Source: Glandiceps talaboti
Lineage: Eukaryota; Hemichordata; Enteropneusta; Spengelidae
Reading direction: 5' to 3'
Length of the DNA stretch: 64,000 bases
Assembly: GCF_964340395.1 (NCBI RefSeq)
Contig: NC_135551.1
Coordinates: 12,895,503-12,959,502 of the forward strand
The number at the start of each line of letters is the position of its first letter. Position 1 is the stretch's first letter. A model generated the notes under the pieces. It saw only the letters and a list, made by a program, of their open reading frames with translations, searched no databases and had not been told where the DNA came from. Below, in pieces: positions 1 through 13,029 of the stretch. A program made the position numbers and the translations under genes.

Positions 1-1380
1 AAAAAAAAAGATGTTGAATGGAAAGAACATTTCATCTTTGCTAAGCGTTAATTAAAACCTTAAAAAGGGATGAAAATTTCCAAGAGTTGGTATTATGAGG
101 AGAGATTCAACTGAACAGGAGCCAGAGTGAAAGTGTTAATGTTGTTCAAAAAATCTGGTGATTTAATATCCCATATCTTAAACTTTTAATACGATTTTGA
201 AGACTTTGAAGCACAAAGTGCATTTAAAATTATACTTAGATTGGTGTAAAAAATACCTTACAAATGTCTGTCTAAATGCATTTAATTTATTGCTGATATA
301 ACAGTCTTTACGCATTCTGTAAATGTACTTAATGATTGCATCACACAACAAGGGAAGTTGACTTACGAAAATACAATTTGTGAATGATACTATGGGTTAA
401 CAATTTCCATCCTGAAGTCTAACTACCACCTTCCTGTACTCCCAAACTCATTTTTCAACTACATACTCAGAGCCTGGTTGACTCATTAAAATGTCACTAT
501 CGGATAAAGACAGATGGTTCACTCTTTTCCCCTGCTGCCTTAACCTAAGCGCTGACTTTATTAACCAGAGGCTGACACCCTGTCCATGCACAGAATACAC
601 AAAATCATACCATGTGAATCGTCGTTTGCGTCTTTTTTTTTTTTATTTGATCACTGCTGATTAATCTGTGTCAATTTCAATATTGACTTTGTATATATCA
701 GGGATTACCTAGACAACCGTCAATTTAAGGTGTATTTTGTAACGACTGTTTTATAGCGAATGCAATTAGGGAGTGGCAATTATTCCAAGGTTGAATTTCC
801 AGGAGTCCTACATCACTGCCAGACTGGCTTTACCGGTATACATTCAAATGAGAAATGACTGTGAGAGAAATGTGTTATTTACATTACCTCTGAAAATGAA
901 CTGTCGCAATCCTTCTAATCTTGTTGATGTATTCTGTAATTATGTATACATGGTTGACCTGACCCCCTACTAATGTTACTCAGTTGATCTGAACTTATAC
1001 TAATTTAGAGCACTGTTCACTCACTACTAATGGCTTCACCTTCAAGCTACAATTGCAGTATACCTGGACATTTTTTTCCTTGCAATTTCTTTACATGTAA
1101 TGACTTTATACTCCTTAATGTTGTACTTCCTGTATAGTATATTGAATTGCTGTGGGTTTGATTCAATTTGTACCACAGACTGTCGTAGATATCAGATATG
1201 AACAATGTATAAAACTATTTTATGCATTTAAAGATCCGTGTCCATTTAGAATTAGAATTTGGGTTTGACAAACATTAGTCTGGCAGAGCCATCACCATTG
1301 TTCAGATAGTGCTAGGAGAAATCCATGACCATGGCATTTAAACTTTGGAGAGTAGAAAAAATTAAATAAACACAGCATCA
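1..1380. other. intergenic, no gene seen
   Basis: AT-rich DNA with no convincing exon. Reading frames are short and show no family resemblance or paired splice sites. It may be intergenic or part of a large intron of a plus-strand gene, such as the 5'-incomplete arrestin gene further right. I see nothing else in it. Confidence 0.5.
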
Positions 1381-1432
1381 CGTCTGTGAATGTTCTCAAT
1401 CATCCAGGTATTAAGTTAATAGCAAAGTCATT

Positions 1433-1604
1433 GCAATCTATCCTACTGGACTTGAATACTGTTGTTTTGAATGGCATCGTCACATCACATTTCTACTCCG
1501 CCACCACCTGTCTTTAAATCATCAGTCGGCCTGAAGAATTGTCCAGGATAAGACATGAAATTGTTGCCATTCAAAACAAGGGCAAGTCCACTAGGATAGA
1601 TTAC
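1433..1604. repeat. foldback (hairpin) repeat
   Basis: The left arm (from 1433, GCAATCTATCCTACTGGACT) and the right arm (ending at 1604) are inverted copies. Each arm also carries the GTTTTGAATGGCA motif and its complement, giving roughly 40 bp arms around a ~90 bp loop. The flank GTTCTCAATCATCCAGGTAT recurs near 36,842, followed by a shortened copy of the element. This is the structure expected of a non-autonomous inverted-repeat element; no target duplication was identified. Confidence 0.65.
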
Positions 1605-1769
1605 AATTACTTCATTATAATCATAGCTACAGCTGTTGTATTTTGTATGAAGCTATTTTAAGTTTGTCATGATCATCTAACTATCGTAGAAAGCAGACAA
1701 GTTCACTTGAGGTACAGATACATTGAATTACAACAGCCATAGCTGTAGAAATTGTATTTTATCTTTCTA

Positions 1770-2350
1770 AAAAAATAACCAAATTTTCATCAGATCCATC
1801 CAACAGTGGAATATACTAAACCAACAAATGCACCAGAAGACAGTTTGATAATCTTATTTAATAAGGTAGTCAGCATTTCATCAGATCCATCCAACATGAA
1901 ATGTTTTAAATAAGCAAATTCACTTGAAATAGTTTGATATGAAATGCATCAGCAGTGGTTGTTTTAATTTTATTTTATATTTCTAAAAGCCAGTCAACAT
2001 TTCATCAAATCCATCCAACAGGGAGAGATACTAGATAAAATTCACATAAAAAAAATATGTTTGTTTTATCATGCTAAAAAGCTCAGTCAAAGTTTCGTCA
2101 AATCCATCCAACAGCAAAAGATACTAAATAAACACCTTCACGTGAAAGACACTGTTATTTGATATAAAATGCATCAGTCGTGGCTAATTTTGTTTTATCT
2201 TTCTAAAAGCTAGTCAACATTTCATCAGATCTGTCCAACAACAAAAGATACTAAAAAAAAAAATTGCACCTTAAAACAGTTTGATATCAAAAATAATTGT
2301 CCAAAGCTATAATTAAAAAAACTAAAATTTTTCAAAAATCCAATCAACTT
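1770..2350. repeat. diverged tandem repeat, ~115 bp unit
   Basis: About five degenerate copies share a core like CATTTCATCAGATCCATCCA followed by AGATACTAAATAAAC-type sequence and a GATATGAAATGCATCA segment. Copies differ by many substitutions and small indels, so the array is old. No reading frame is kept across units. Confidence 0.6.
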
Positions 2351-2924
2351 TTAAGTTTGATTAATATTAAAATATGATCGCAATAAAGCCATAAACTGTA
2401 TCATCATCTTGTCTTAAGTTTTGATCTCTAACTCTGGCAATACGTTTAACGTTTTGATTTTTGTAATGGAAATGTCAAGTAAACAGATGTTATATGTTGT
2501 CTCTGTTGAAAGACTTAGAGTAAGAGTGTGTGCCGTCATATCTTTAAATCATCTATATTGCTTGGAGGCTTTTTAGACAAACATCAGTAATTTCCCTGAA
2601 TTTATGGTGTGTGATTTGAATTTACAACGTTGTTGCCTGCAGCCATTGATGACCCAGTCAATGTACATAGGGACAAGGTTATGCATATATTTAGATGTTA
2701 CGCAGCTGTGGGAATATGAGTTAACTTTTCTGTCTGCAGACATGATTTTTTTAAAAATTTGTTTTATCGATATCTTTCTGGCAAGTCAGAGTTATTGGTA
2801 TCATTCTTGCAAGTCTGAGTTGAAAAAAAAATACACTTAGAAAATTGCTAACCTGTCCCACAGAAAGTCTACTGATTTTACAATGATGTGTTTCATGAAT
2901 ATTTTTTTACAACTTCAAGAAGGT

Positions 2925-3110
2925 TAAGTGAGATAAAGGGCCCTGTTGACTAGACCCCTTTCCAACCGAGAGAATGATGAGTGACATAAAGGATCTTGTT
3001 GACTAGAACCCTTGTTTCAGGAGTATTTGTCCTGTTCAAACAAGTAAAGGATGAGTCACATAAGGGGCCTTATTGACGACCCCTTGTGAATATTTTCCTG
3101 TTAACACAAT
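2925..3110. repeat. diverged relative of the 10.8/62.6 kb repeat family
   Basis: Two or three degenerate blocks of the type GTGACATAAAGG..CTTGTTGACTAGAACCC resemble the GAGTTAAGGGGCCCTTGTCACTACAACCC block of the element near 62,640. This is inferred from by-eye similarity only. Confidence 0.35.
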
Positions 3111-4053
3111 ACAGATATTACATATTGCATATACATTATATTGTTTCACTCAATACTGTAGTTACAAAGGGTATCACAAGTTTTATAGCAAATACGGTCA
3201 AATTTAAATCAGCCCCCTTATGCATTTATTGATAGAAACGTTATCTTTTGCTCAAAAGTTGATGTTGTATTGTGTTTCTGAAATACCTTAATAAATACCT
3301 TTATAGGCACTTTACACTCCTCAGTACTTCTAACTCTAACTGTACAGTTATTGCATCAAGATTAGATGTTTATTGTCTTTTGGAAAAGTGTACCTTTGGG
3401 ACCAGTTTGCTAGAAATTCAAGGTAGCTTGAAGTTGAATCATCCAAACTTTGCTTGTTCCTGTTTCTTATGAAATCATCAATGATGTTTCATCATTCATC
3501 ACCATGTTCTCCAGATAATCATTGAACTGTTATTTTCTTTTGGTGTTTGGTGGCCATGATAAAGTGAAAGTCTAGAATATACAACGTGACATGTACGTTA
3601 GCACAGTGTTGTACTAATTGTATTTCATACTAAATCCACAGCTCCATTGGTGGTAATGACTTGATGATATTCAATATACCTCGTATATACAACTACATCC
3701 TATCTCTTATTTTCACATATACACTCACATTCACATTCAAACCAGGTGACATTGGTTGTTAGTGGCAACATGGTATTATATGGAATATACATTGTGAGAT
3801 CATTGTGTTAACACTTCAAAATATTGAATGGGAACCCCTTCTTTACTGTCTTGATTTCACTGAGAATAGGTTGGAGTTTTCTTGAACAAATTAACAACAC
3901 TGGTTTAAGACTGAAGTTATTGAGGTGCACACTACATGTACGTGATATTGAATTACTGCTGTGTAACAAATGTTGTTTAGTTCTCTTCATTTGCAGTTAC
4001 TCAAACAAAGCAGTAATTATGCTTTACATGTTGTTTATGTTTGCAGTAATACG

Positions 4054-4215
4054 ACAGAACCCCCATGATGCACGAGTAGACGTGTGGCGTACTCGGGGGT
4101 ATAAATTTGTGCAAGTGCTTGCTGTGTTCTCTGTGGCAGTGTAGAAACCACTGCAGGCACGAGTGCGAATAACCCTAAGTACCCACACTGGCACTCATGC
4201 AGCATGCGGTTCTGT
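4054..4215. repeat. short foldback element
   Basis: The left end ACAGAACCCCCATGATGCAC is an imperfect inverted copy of the right end, which reads ACAGAACCGCATGCTGCATG on the complement. The ~24 bp arms enclose about 115 bp of GC-richer sequence that differs from its AT-rich flanks. No clear target duplication is seen. Confidence 0.5.
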
Positions 4216-5344
4216 TATTATATTTAGCCGGAAAAACAAAATTCCGTAAAAATGATCACATGCTTTCATGCAGAACAAACGACCGTGTCCTCATTTGCAT
4301 ATCTTTTACCTACAGGTGCATGTGTGCTATAATGTTTTCAGTGTTGCACTGCAGTGAAAATACCCCTAGTATGCTAGCACACTAGTGCAGGTACTATGGT
4401 ACAGATGTAACAATACACCATCTCTTTAGGTGTTTAAAGTATGCTATTGGGACACTGTGCAGGGTAAACAAGCTAGCTTTCTGATAAGCAGACATCTGTC
4501 AATTAACAGTTCAGGTCTTGCTAATGATATTTTGACAACCCTAGCTAAGTGAAAGCCCTTGATAAGTGAACAATTTAAACAAAAATATATGAAAAATTCC
4601 CCATTTGCATGGACACCATCACTCTTAATCTATTAAGCTAGTATCTCTTGTACATGGAATTAACATTGATTGAGTGGAATGTAAATTACCCTAGAACATC
4701 ACTGGGTTGAAATTTATGGATTTGTTGATGGCTTATACCATGATATGCTGGAATAAACTGTCATTGCATATTTGTTCCTGCTAAAAGAGCTACTAACAAT
4801 AAATTCTTAGTGGTAATAACATATTCATTGTTATATGATAAGAATCTTGATATAGGGTTGTTTCTAATCATATGGTAATTATTGCCCTCCTAGCAACAAG
4901 GACCATACCCATAGCAACAGCAAAATGACTGCCTATTGGAAATATATTGTGAGAACAGGTCTGTAGAATACAGTACTATTATATTTGACATGACATTTGA
5001 TTGGTCCATGCACTGTAGAAAACATGTGTCACTCAACTGTAGTATCATTGCATTCAGTGTAACATCTTTGGTAAGAGACTGATTGCAGTCATTGAGAAGC
5101 AGTAGTTTGTTCAAGGTGAAGTGTCAAACACCTTTTCAACACTCCACAAGGAATCTTACATAAATTGATTGCATGTTTGCTAGCGCAATTGAAGTTGTAG
5201 CTATTCAGGTATATGATATTATGTGTTTATAAAATATGCCATCAGTGATGTAAAAGTAGCCATACCCAAAATTGCATCATCTTTTTAATTATTCTGAAAT
5301 TGTTATTTTCTCCATGCAAAAATGAAACAAATTTGATTCCAATT
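4216..5344. other. non-coding stretch, nothing recognised
   Basis: AT-rich sequence without exon-like frames, RNA genes or obvious repeats. Confidence 0.4.
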
Positions 5345-5541
5345 TGTTTTACTAAAATTTAAAAGTATGTTTCATAGCCTCAGTCAGTATGTTTTGTAAT
5401 AAAAATACTATGAAGGTGGAAAGTCAGCTACCAAGAAAAAAAACAACTGTTTACTAAAATTTAAAAGTATGTTTCATAGCCACGGTCAGTATGATTTATG
5501 AAATACTATGAAGATGGAAAGTCAGCTACCAAGAAAAAAAC
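5345..5541. repeat. two-copy direct repeat (~95-100 bp)
   Basis: Two adjacent copies each contain TACTAAAATTTAAAAGTATG, TTTCATAGCC, CAGTCAGTATG, ACTATGAAG and GGAAAGTCAGCTACCAAG. They differ by a small indel and scattered substitutions, indicating a local tandem duplication. Confidence 0.7.
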
Positions 5542-7125
5542 AGCTGTCTTTTCATAGTTATACTGTTTTTCTCCTAAGAATGTCATAAATTGAGTACAGA
5601 ATAGACAGTGTTTGCAATCAGACTTAACACTCTAGCTGAGAGTAATTACACCACAATAGCCAATCAGATTGCTCTATTTGAATTGAAGGGTGATTATCTA
5701 AAAAATGAGTGTTGGGAAATCACATCACTAAATACTGTCACAACCCATTAACCCATCAACCATGTAAGCCGTGAGTGGCATGACTTTAAATGACTGGTTG
5801 GTGGTAACAAAAGGTTTCGTAGATCGTGCTGGTCTGACCTTTGAATAGTTTATTGACTGTTATCATCTCTATAAAATGGGATTTTAATACATTTTTGTAT
5901 TCAATGCTGTTGGGTCAATGTTCTTATATAAAAAAAATGAGAATTTATCAGTTCAGAGGTTTGACATAACAGTTTGATTTCAATGTTTTTGTTAATTTTT
6001 AATTGTCAAAAAATATACCAAATTTTAGCTGGGAATGATTTAGCTTGTCAAATTAGCTGAATTTAGTATTTTAACCATTAATGGTTTTTACGTTACCATG
6101 GTGTCCATTGTAAACAGTACACTGTATGAATAAATTCTATGGACATTTAATTACTTGTAATGACAAATTGTAAATTTGTGTGTGACTGATTATGCACTAT
6201 TGAATGAAAAGAAGCACTTATGATGTGGCGAGTACTTTAGAGTTTAACACGATGATCATGGCAAGCGGGGGTCAGTGGGGGGTGGGGGGGGGTCTCACAT
6301 GTGCAGTGGACTTGATTGCCAATGGCAAAAACGCATTTATTTCATATGTGCACATAAAAGACTATTCACGAGTACACACAGGTATGGACCGATATAGTTT
6401 TGTCAGATGTAAAACAAGATGTATTGAAAAGGAAAATAGGAATTATGAAAAAAGTATTTTCAATTACAGCTACCGGTACTTGAGCATCAAAAATATGTGA
6501 GCTTCAAAAATGTTTGAGTGTTTTTAGATTTTACCTAGAATTCTTACAATTTGTTATCAAGATAGTCATCATGCATCATCAGAAAACCACAGTCTCTCAT
6601 CTCAGCAACAATAAAACATGTTCCACCCTAGAGTAAAATAAAATACTCAAGGTCTATGAGAATGTGACAATGATACTTAGTAAGAAAACACAACTAGAAT
6701 ATCTAAATACTTGTGATCAAGGTCATTACAGCAGTACTTTCACAATACAAAAATCTAAATTCTAATCATGCATCAATCAACTCAACATCGAGAACTAAAT
6801 GAACCATTTTGAAGGCTGTTCAACTATTTGAAACTGAACAATTGTCTTTTGCTGCACATTGTCATAAAACTTTAATAGCAGGCTTCAGACAACACTGTAC
6901 AAGACGCACTGTGAAGAAACATGCATGGAAGAATATGCTCTGGTTTGTGAGAATATTGCTGCTGTAAAGGGCTAATTTGAGATATTTTAATCCATGTATA
7001 TTAGCCCCAAAAGGATCAAAACATAAAATATACATACAGCATTGACAGGTTTTCAACGATCCTGTTGACAGTGGCATTTTTTGGGTGTTAGCTTTCAGAT
7101 AATTTCATAATTGAATCATTTAATG
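5542..7125. other. non-coding stretch
   Basis: No supported gene. A G-rich patch near 6,265-6,295 lies in an open frame without family resemblance. No paired splice sites bound a conserved-looking exon. Confidence 0.4.
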
Positions 7126-7127
7126 TG

Positions 7128-7290
7128 GTCTAGCCAACCAGCTCCCTGTGAAATAGTGGTTAGAGCTCAGGATTAGTGATTTTAATCCCACTGGTGACAG
7201 GGGATTTTTCTGTGACCGACCCAAACCCAGGGGTGAGTGTTCTACAGACATGATGAGTACTTTGTGATATCACTCAGTCGTATCTTGCTC
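7128..7290 (+). repeat. possible tRNA-derived SINE fragment
   Basis: AATAGTGGTTAGAGCTCAGG resembles a tRNA-type A box region, and TGATTTTAATCCCACTGG about 25 bp downstream resembles a degenerate B box. The following ~100 bp is not tRNA-like. The pairing suggests an old SINE head. The boxes are imperfect, so this is tentative and is not a functional tRNA gene. Confidence 0.3.
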
Positions 7291-8345
7291 ACAAGATGAG
7301 TATGAATTTGGAAAGGCCTTCTAGAGTAATGACTCGAACAGCAGGGTATGATTATTCACATGGAACCTGCACGTGCTACATGTATGTTTGCTGGGCCTGG
7401 GTGACTCTAGGATAGACTGCGGACTGACTGGGAAAGCCTTGACTGTTACATATTGACATGATATTGCAGATACAATATAGTCCTGCTAGTACATATTCCC
7501 AAATCTGTAGAAATGTGTGAATGTGTATTTGGCTGCTTGAAATGAAAATCACAGAGAGCAATTCTGAGCACACAAAACAATTATTTGGTCCACTATAAAT
7601 CTCAAGGTTACAAGTGATAATTATACTAAAAAAACTATTAAAAAGTATAATAATGTGATTGTATAATTCTTCATATAAATCTAAAATATTGCAGAAAAAA
7701 ATGTCCAGATCTTGAACACACCCATTTAACCTGGCACATACTAATTCATTTCATCTTGATTGGATAATCACAATATAATGATCAGCCAATCAGACAACAG
7801 AATGGTAAAAAAGTAATCACAAGTTAATCCAATCAAATTCAAGATTGTTACATCATGAGAATTATGCATTAATTTCAATTCAAATTTCTATTGCAGTTTG
7901 CTATAAATCATACCACTTTTATGAGTTACTATAAATATGACTCATCCTAAATATACAATCATACAGAATATAGTACATAATGATACCAATGTCAATACAA
8001 TCACGACTTTAATCTCTTTGTTATTAAAATCACATCAAAAAGTTGTACAATATTAACATTTTAGAATGTTGTCATAGACAGCAATACAAATATACACATC
8101 ACTTTTATCAGTCAGGTGAATCACCAGTAATAGTATATATTATCAGTTATCTTTCGTAATTTAAGATCATTCATTATAAAGACAGCGTCTTTGAGGTACC
8201 GGTACATGTAATAGTGAAACATATGTTGCCAGGGGGTGGTATTGATTTTCAGCTAGTCTCGGTGGAGAAAAATTATTCTCGCTCGCGAAAATGTAATTTG
8301 ATAATAGGGGTACTTGGTCCTCAAAGAGCTGTGAAAGTATGAGTT

Positions 8346-8720
8346 GTTCCAGTATACGTTTTAACTAGTTTTGATGGTTTTACCACTCTTTCCTTACATT
8401 TCGTTACAATATTTTGTATAAAAAATCATGCTATATTGATACTGTACGTATTTCCCTCTGTGGTAGTGTTCACGTATACATGTTAACTATATACTGTTGA
8501 TAGTTTTTACCACACTTTTGTTACAGAATTGTATAAAAATATCGTATAAATCATGCTATATTGATACTGTACGTATTTCCGTCTGTGGTAATGTTCAAGT
8601 ACTGGTATACATGTTAACTATAGAGTTGATAGTTTTTACCACACTTTCGTTACAGAATTGTATAAAAATATTGTATAAACCATGCTATTTTGATACTTTA
8701 TGTATTACCCTCTGTGAATA
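8346..8720. repeat. tandem repeat, ~125 bp x 3
   Basis: Three head-to-tail copies share GTATACATGTTAACTA, GTTGATAGTTTTTACCACAC, GTTACAGAATTGTATAAAAA, CATGCTATATTGATACTGTA and CGTATTTCC.CTGTGG. The first copy is the most diverged. A weak open frame crosses two copies but stops within the third. Confidence 0.8.
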
Positions 8721-9502
8721 CAAATGGTAAGAAAAAAATACCTTTCAGAGTATTTTCATTTTGAAGAAAAGGTTGTCAATGTTTTCACAAAGCCATGATA
8801 AAAAGTAAACCTATAGTGGGTAATCTTTTAATCTTCTTAGCAGGCAATATGACTCCTTTCTTTATTTTCATTCCATCAAAGCTAGATGTATTGAATAGAG
8901 TCTCTCTACAAAGTATATCACAAACTATCATATGTCTGTTTAGATTCCATCACTATAGATGTACTCAATCAAATCACTATAAGAGAGAAATTAAAACTGT
9001 GTGTGTGGGTTTTGAGGAGGTAATCCAACATCAAAGACGGTAATGTTGATGTCCCTAGCACAGCCATAACAGAACTGGTATAGGCAGATGAATTCTTTGT
9101 CTGTCATTGTGGATGTATGTCCCTTGTACTTCGTAACATAATTTTTAGCTCCCCCAAGGGGGCGGCTACTAACAAAGGGCTCTGTCTGTCTGTCTGTCTG
9201 TCCGTCCGTCCGTTTCTTGCATTATCACAGACACTTTGTAGTATTTATTTGTTGCCACCAATTTCTTTTGAATCATGTCTCATTCAGTCACATAGAAGTA
9301 AAGTATTTCAGACTGTGTCTTCTACAGAGACTTGTTGTTTTTCCCTGGCTGTAAGTTACAGATTCTTATCTCAATTAAAGTATTTCTATTATTGGTATTA
9401 TCTTTATAATTGATATATTGATAATGTACTTAATACTGTACAAGATTGGCTATGACTGTTGCTCACTTTCCCTTTGATCATGTGCAAAATAATATTGTTA
9501 TT

Positions 9503-10531
9503 CAGGGCTCGAAATTAACTTTTCTCCCTGGTAGCCCCTGTGGGCTACCATTCATAAAGGTCAGTAGCCCCATGACCTTCACTGGTAGCCCCATATATTT
9601 GTGTACATAGTTATCATACAACAGTGGTTTACCAACACTGAATGTGGACTATAATGTCTGTTTAACAATGTAAAAATGGTTGATAATAAAGTTACGAATT
9701 TCTGTTGTAATGATAGGACAAACGTCTCAAGTATCTATGATTACTCATATGGCATAAACTATGAACACACCATGACCATTCATCTACTTGACTGCTTGAC
9801 CATTTTACACCAGTCCATCAAAAGACCGTGTTTCAATGTCATATACCATCAGCCTCATCTATTACGTACTGATTGTCGTCGCATGAAATTTGAGTTTCGT
9901 AATTCCCAGTCTGTATATTCGTTCATTTGAAACCATGCATTTCCTAAAATGTTTTACATTAAAATCCTAAATGTGAATGAACGCATCGACTTCGGCTATG
10001 ATTCCATCACCACTCGAGCCGAGCATTACGGAAATGACAAAATTGACATCGTACCGAAAATGGGTGAACGGGTCCTGCTGTCAGTAACCAACAACTTCGT
10101 GTCAAGTACTAACAACGTAAGGAAGTGCTTCACGGATTAAAACGCATGTTTTTTCATCAATGTTTGCGGAATTGTTATCACGAAATGTACCCCGGAAGTA
10201 TCTGAATTAGCTGACATCGCAGCACATGGTGCGTCCAGGGTGTGACGTCATAACATCGTTGTCAAATATAAATATTCATGAGAGAATAATATGTAGCGAT
10301 GTAGACGTCAAACACATCGCGTCCTGCATACACATTGGTAAGACGCGTTGACGTTCGATGTTCAGCGGGAACGTATTGTGTTGGTTATATTAGCGACACG
10401 ACGAAGGCCTGACATGTCAGCTTACTGTTTACGTCGGTAGCCCAAGTGGGCTACCAAATACGAAAAGTAGTAGCCCCGTGTCAACATTTGGTAGCCAAAT
10501 GACACGGGGCTACCGTTAATTTCGAGCCCTG
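9503..10531. mobile_element. non-autonomous DNA transposon, hAT-like ends
   Basis: The left end CAGGGCTCGAAATTAAC (9503-9519) is the exact inverse of the right end GTTAATTTCGAGCCCTG (10515-10531). The direct repeat TTATT flanks both sides. Inside each terminus lie several GGTAGCCC/GGGCTACC palindromes (around 9,531-9,551 and 10,436-10,513), which form strong hairpins and could be subterminal transposase-binding repeats. The 1,029 bp interior has only short open frames without transposase similarity, so the element cannot mobilise itself. A CAGGG terminus suggests the hAT superfamily, but hAT normally makes 8 bp target duplications and only 5 bp match here. The superfamily is therefore inference, while the transposon call is firm. 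Confidence 0.75.
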
Positions 10532-10561
10532 TTATTATATTATTATTATTTCATATGTACA

Positions 10562-10690
10562 TATTATATGTACATGTATGTATGTATGTATGTATGTATG
10601 TATGTATGCATGCATGTATGGATGTATGTATACGTATGTATGTATGTATGACTAATTGTATGTATTTATGTATGTATGTATGTATGGATG
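10562..10690. repeat. (TATG)n microsatellite
   Basis: An imperfect run of TATG/CATG tetranucleotides with a few interruptions, next to the right end of the hAT-like element. Confidence 0.95.
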
Positions 10691-10830
10691 GATAGTATGT
10701 AATATGACTCAGAACATACGAGTGTGCGTTTAAAACTTACACTAAAAAAAACTGTGGCTCAACTGATATGACTTTTATTTGATTCTATCATGGTAGTAGT
10801 TGTGTCTGTTTTGATTCCAACATAACAGAT

Positions 10831-11218
10831 GTATTTAGATGTTATTCCCCAATATTTTTCTTTGTTCAGCCAGGGAAAATACGAGTGACCTAAAGGGGTC
10901 TTTATCACCATGTGACGATAGACGAGTAGTGACAACCGTTAGGTCAGTGGTCGTCGAGTATTTTCTGACTGAATGAAGAAAAATAGTAAGAGAATAAATA
11001 ATTATACCAGCACCAGTAAAATCAAAGAAAAATCAGGAAAAGTAATGGTACTTTGATTCATATTTCTAACACAGCAGAACCAGTGCCGTAGACACGCTTT
11101 GTTGTGACCATGGAAGTATAACTTCCATGTTGTGACATAGACACGCATTGTCATGACGTAGAACGACCAGAGTGTATATTCCATATTTTTTCTTCTACAT
11201 GGTTCGTACATGGTATAA
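10831..11218. repeat. dispersed repeat, copy 1 (family also at 62,590)
   Basis: Shares order and sequence with 62,590-62,936: TTAGATGTTATTCCCCAATA at the left, AAAATACGAGTGA, a GAATGAAGAAAAATA inverted partner, then AGCAGAACCAGTG, GTAGACACG, GACGTAGAACGACCAG, TATATTCCATA and CATGGTATAATA at the right. The first ~150 bp can fold back on itself. There is no coding capacity. It is a dispersed mobile-element family of unknown class. Confidence 0.75.
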
Positions 11219-11260
11219 TACTAAATGTATGGTAGCTAGTCATTCTACACAATCAAAGAC

Positions 11261-11263
<3 letters not shown>

Positions 11264-11313
<50 letters not shown>
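11264..11313. repeat. (TG)n microsatellite
   Basis: About 25 uninterrupted TG dinucleotides. A short (GAAT)n run follows at about 11,350-11,377. Confidence 0.98.
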
Positions 11314-11315
<2 letters not shown>

Positions 11316-11739
11316 ATTTGAAGTATACATAAAGGCAATACAAGGATTATGAATGAATGAATGAATGAATGAATGATATCATTACAGCTTACAAGAGTTG
11401 TATTTCAAATTGTAAGGAGCATTGTTGAGACGACATGTAAAACTAATGTCTACACATAGACATACTTGTACCATGCCAATCAGGATTTTGAAGAGCTCTC
11501 AACTTGTACATAGAAGTGGTTCAAATAGAGAAGTGTCCAGGTCCTTATAAAACTATAATCTATAATAACAGAAATTGATTTTGTGAGGAGACCTGTCTCC
11601 AGTACAACATTTCATATACCTTATAGTATGTGAATTGACTGTTCAAATATTTTATGCTAAGCTTGATGAAAGCAGTTTTCTTGCTAGAAAATTTAACCAA
11701 GTGGAAAATATTGTCACGTTGTGTTGTTTGCATTGGCTA

Positions 11740-11980
11740 ATAAACAACTCCTTACGTACACTAACAAACTTTTTAAACACTTTCTAGACACTTTCTAGTT
11801 TTTTGCAAGTTTTGAGTTACAATCAAGGCCTTGGTATTGTTTCACATTTTCTTTCAAGTAGGAAAACATAGTAAAGTTGTTTTATGAATGAAAAATCCGT
11901 AATAGGTATCATTTTATCATCCATATGGCCACTTTTAATAATGTCTCAAGATAGAAGGATTAAGTAGAAAAGCCGTCATT
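11740..11980. repeat. dispersed repeat related to the 54.7 kb foldback element
   Basis: TTTTTTGCAAGTTTTGAGTT, ACAATCAAGGCCTTGGTATT, GTTTCACATT, CAAGTAGGAAAACAT and CATCCATATGGCCACTTTTA follow the same order as the right arm of the 54,729-55,016 element. It appears to be a diverged or truncated copy. Confidence 0.6.
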
Positions 11981-12615
11981 TTATTTTTATTATAATAGGC
12001 AAAAAAACTCAAAAGAATTGTTTCTGGTCAGTGCACATCACTTAAATACCCTTGCGTCTGTCTTTTTTTTTTTCATGTTTGTCCAGCCTATGCAGTCTGC
12101 AGATCTGGGGGCAAACACAAAAATAACCCTCCTTACATTACTTCAGTGAAGACAACTGTAAAACCAATCATGAACAAGCAAATGACATCTGCCCCACATA
12201 CACACTTGCTCTAAAGTACTAAATAAAACGAACAGTAACTGTAAATAGTAGATTGAGTGACTAGTTTGTTGAGAATTAAAAAAAAAAATATTTGCGTTTA
12301 GACAAAATGTCCTGACCAGAAACAATGCTCTCTTTTTTTTGCTATATCTTTAATGATATTATTTGATATGAAGGAAATAGTGTCCTTGACTTAATATTGT
12401 GACTGATAAAGTTGTTGTCACTTTTTATGTTGGTTGATAATGATCTCAAAGATTACGGTTAAAATAGACAATGAATTAATTATAATTAGCAAGCAGGTCA
12501 AGGATAATATTTCATTAAAGAAAGATTAGAAAAAAACGTTAAATTCTTCCTTATCATGAACCCTTCTGATTGAATTGTAAGACAGATAAGTGTAGAATTA
12601 CTACATTTTATAATA

Positions 12616-13029
12616 CAATGAATTTCTTAATACCATGCAACTTTTCTGTTTGATACATTCACACAGAAACCAAAAACCAATAAGAAACTGGACATGCTAC
12701 ACTTTAAGATAGCAAGATTGAATGACGACTACAGTCTCTTGCTACAATTTGCTTAAAGTGAAATAAACTACACATGCCAACATACAGATATCAAATGACC
12801 ACCACAAAGGACATTTTATGCACCCTTCAGTTGGTGTTTGATACTAAGTAAAACATTGGCACCTGAATGTCTGCATGTGGTTTAAATGGTTTAATTCATT
12901 TAGACTAAATGTAGCAAAAATGCAATCTTGCTATTGAAGTGAAGTGTGGCATATGTACCGGTAGTTTCTTGTTGATTTCTGCATGGTTGTATCAAACAGA
13001 AATGTTGCACGGTATTGTGAAATTCACTG
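12616..13029. mobile_element. TA-flanked foldback element (Tc1/mariner-like MITE)
   Basis: The left terminus CAATGAATTTCTTAATACCA and the complement of the right terminus, CAGTGAATTTCACAATACCG, match. Homology continues inward for about 95 bp through TTTCTGTTTGATACA, AGAAACT and ATAGCAAGATTG. A TA dinucleotide abuts both ends (12,614-12,615 and 13,030-13,031), as expected for Tc1/mariner-type integration. The ~200 bp centre has no open frame. Confidence 0.75.

Noticed and set aside
9676-10140. Two frames (84 and 63 codons) inside the hAT-like element
   Set aside because: No transposase motif, BED finger or hAT dimerisation region is visible. Both are short and AT-driven.
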